Assembly (NCBI GenBank): GCA_024276575.1
Contig: JAJRWY010000162.1
Location: 1-32,369 of the forward strand
Reading direction: 5' to 3'
Source: Candidatus Binatota bacterium
GTDB taxonomy: Bacteria > Desulfobacterota > Binatia > UBA1149 > CAITLU01
DNA length: 32,369 bases
Position numbers and translations under genes: made by a program. Shown here one piece after another: positions 31,241 through 32,369 of this stretch; the first letter of the stretch is position 1, and each line of letters starts with the position of its first letter. The notes beneath the pieces are model-generated. The model saw nothing but the letters and a program-made list of their open reading frames with translations, had not been told where the DNA came from and ran no database searches.

Positions 31241-32158
31241 CTAGTTTCGAAAAGGTAGGCCGTCCAGGAAGGACTCGCGATCCTTTTCCTTCGAGAACTT
31301 AGCGCGGAGAGTCGAATCAAGGAGTATTCGTCGCATCCCCTCCTGGAGAAGAAGCTCTGTCGTTTGCAGAAGCTCCAAGGATTTGTCGCTATGGAGCTTC
31401 TCAAGGTGCAGCCCATGAACCACCTTTGATCGCCATTTGTAGGCTGCTCTGATTTGCGCTTCGCGGTTATGCGCTTCTGAACCACCATCAGTTAGGAAAA
31501 GCGCCGCGCGTTGTGAGAGCCGATACACGATCTCGCCGTGTGAGTTACTTGGCCCGAACAGGGCTTCTATCGCGATCCAGCGAAGCATGTACCTCTCCTC
31601 CCATGTCGGTGCTGCCATCGCCTGGAGCAGCATCTTGAGTGCAGAAGCGAGGGCTGGGCAGTCGTCCTTGCTGGCAAGCGCATCGAGAATTGTGGCCGCG
31701 GTTTTCACGTCGTCGGAGCCGAGTGCCACTTGCTTGTTGTCTGGGTGGGCCAGCCAGCGGCTGTGGATCTTGTGGCCCCGGACGGTCCACGATTTCTGTG
31801 GGTCGTCGACGAGATGATAGACTCCGTGAAATCCCACGTCGCACGGACGTGCTAGCCACAACGCTAGCGCGGCGTTGCAGATCGATTAGACGGCCTCTTG
31901 GAATGGACTCAGGCTCTCCGAATCCTCGGCGAAATCGAAAGTGGTCAACGAAGCGGCTTCGTACTCAACGCAAATAGCGTAGCAGTCCCTGAGGTTGAAC
32001 GCCTTTGCGGAGTGCCGCAGGATCGCCTCCCGTTCTTCCTGTTGGAGTTGTCGGACTGTGCTCTGGCCGAGGTCGGCAGAAAAGGCGCCACCCTCGCCGC
32101 CGTCCGCACAGAGACGAACCCGGAGAGGGGCGATCGTTCGCCACACAAAACTCATCAT
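31241..32158 (-). pseudogene. Apea/HEPN-like protein gene with in-frame ochre stop
   Basis: A single 305-codon frame starting at ATG 32158 (AGGA eight bases upstream) is broken only by TAA at 31886-31888 (codon 91). The part before the stop ends ESLSPFQEAV. The part after resumes in the same frame with SICNAALALWLARPCDVGFH. The C-terminal half resembles the Apea-like HEPN domain: ERYMLRWIAIEALFGPSNSH, YRLSQRAALFL, then WRSKVVHG, which carries an R-x4-H motif like HEPN ribonucleases. Such proteins are often found in defence or toxin contexts, but the assignment is by pattern only. A reinitiated 206-residue product from TTG 31861 is possible. It may be a recent pseudogene, a sequence error or a read-through product. 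Confidence 0.6.
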
Positions 32159-32369
32159 CTAATCGTCCTCATCGTACTTGGGGTCGGGGGCGTTTCCGCA
32201 ATCTAAAACTATTCTGCTCGTCATAGTCGACCTAGCCTTGATCGGACAATAATTCACGGCGTAAATCGCCTCTGGCTCACGCTGGAGCACGCCATCCGCG
32301 GCCGTACTCGCGCCCGCCGATGCTCACGTACGGTTGGGTACGCTCCGCTCGGCGAACGCTCCGCTCGGC
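32159..32369. other. Window end, no gene recognised
   Basis: No credible coding sequence is seen. The last 27 bases contain the repeated word GCTCCGCTCGGC (32342-32353 and 32358-32369) separated by GAAC, reminiscent of the GC-rich core words of the dispersed repeats. The promoter of the HEPN-like gene should lie here on the minus strand. Confidence 0.3.

Overview
The window is about 32.4 kb of GC-rich bacterial chromosome. A periplasmic-type Cu/Zn superoxide dismutase, a probable lipoprotein, an AmpG-like transporter and menaquinone genes point to a Gram-negative. GTG starts and 4-base GTGA overlaps are common. I cannot name the phylum from sequence alone. Two features recur: low-complexity, nucleotide-repeat-derived insertions inside otherwise conserved enzymes, and a degenerate family of intergenic repeats with terminal inverted repeats.

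Layout. 1-4622: a repeat end, a lipase-maturation-factor-like membrane protein, a nitroreductase and an AmpG-like transporter. 4623-7364: repeat copies, a secreted HMA-domain protein, and an epoxide-hydrolase-like gene interrupted by one amber codon. 7365-11375: the agmatine-to-putrescine pair aguA-aguB, a diiron protein with its own promoter, and a convergent enoyl-CoA hydratase preceded by a two-hairpin, two-terminator RNA locus. 11887-15823: an MsrB-MsrA fusion, convergent with an ABC exporter/SodC pair whose genes overlap. 15999-17589: a small membrane protein and an exported alpha/beta hydrolase.

17709-29609 is the centrepiece, a menaquinone operon: double MerR-like regulator, MenG(UbiE)-MenF fusion, menD, menH, menB, menA, menC, menE and an extra alpha/beta hydrolase. 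Most junctions overlap. The order resembles the E. coli menFDHBCE cluster with the methyltransferase fused in front and menA inserted. Together the genes would take chorismate to isochorismate, SEPHCHC, SHCHC, OSB, OSB-CoA, DHNA-CoA, demethylmenaquinone and menaquinone. No hotdog-fold DHNA-CoA thioesterase is present. The operon also carries an intergenic repeat between menH and menB, a decayed 62-bp tandem duplication at menA/menC, and AT-rich patches inside menD, menH and menE.

29610-32369 is an eroding accessory segment: a repeat copy, short tandem repeats, a vapBC-type toxin-antitoxin pair with a probably leaderless autoregulated promoter, a frameshifted DUF4143 ATPase remnant, and an Apea/HEPN-like gene split by an in-frame ochre codon. 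No rRNA, tRNA, CRISPR array or transposase gene was seen.
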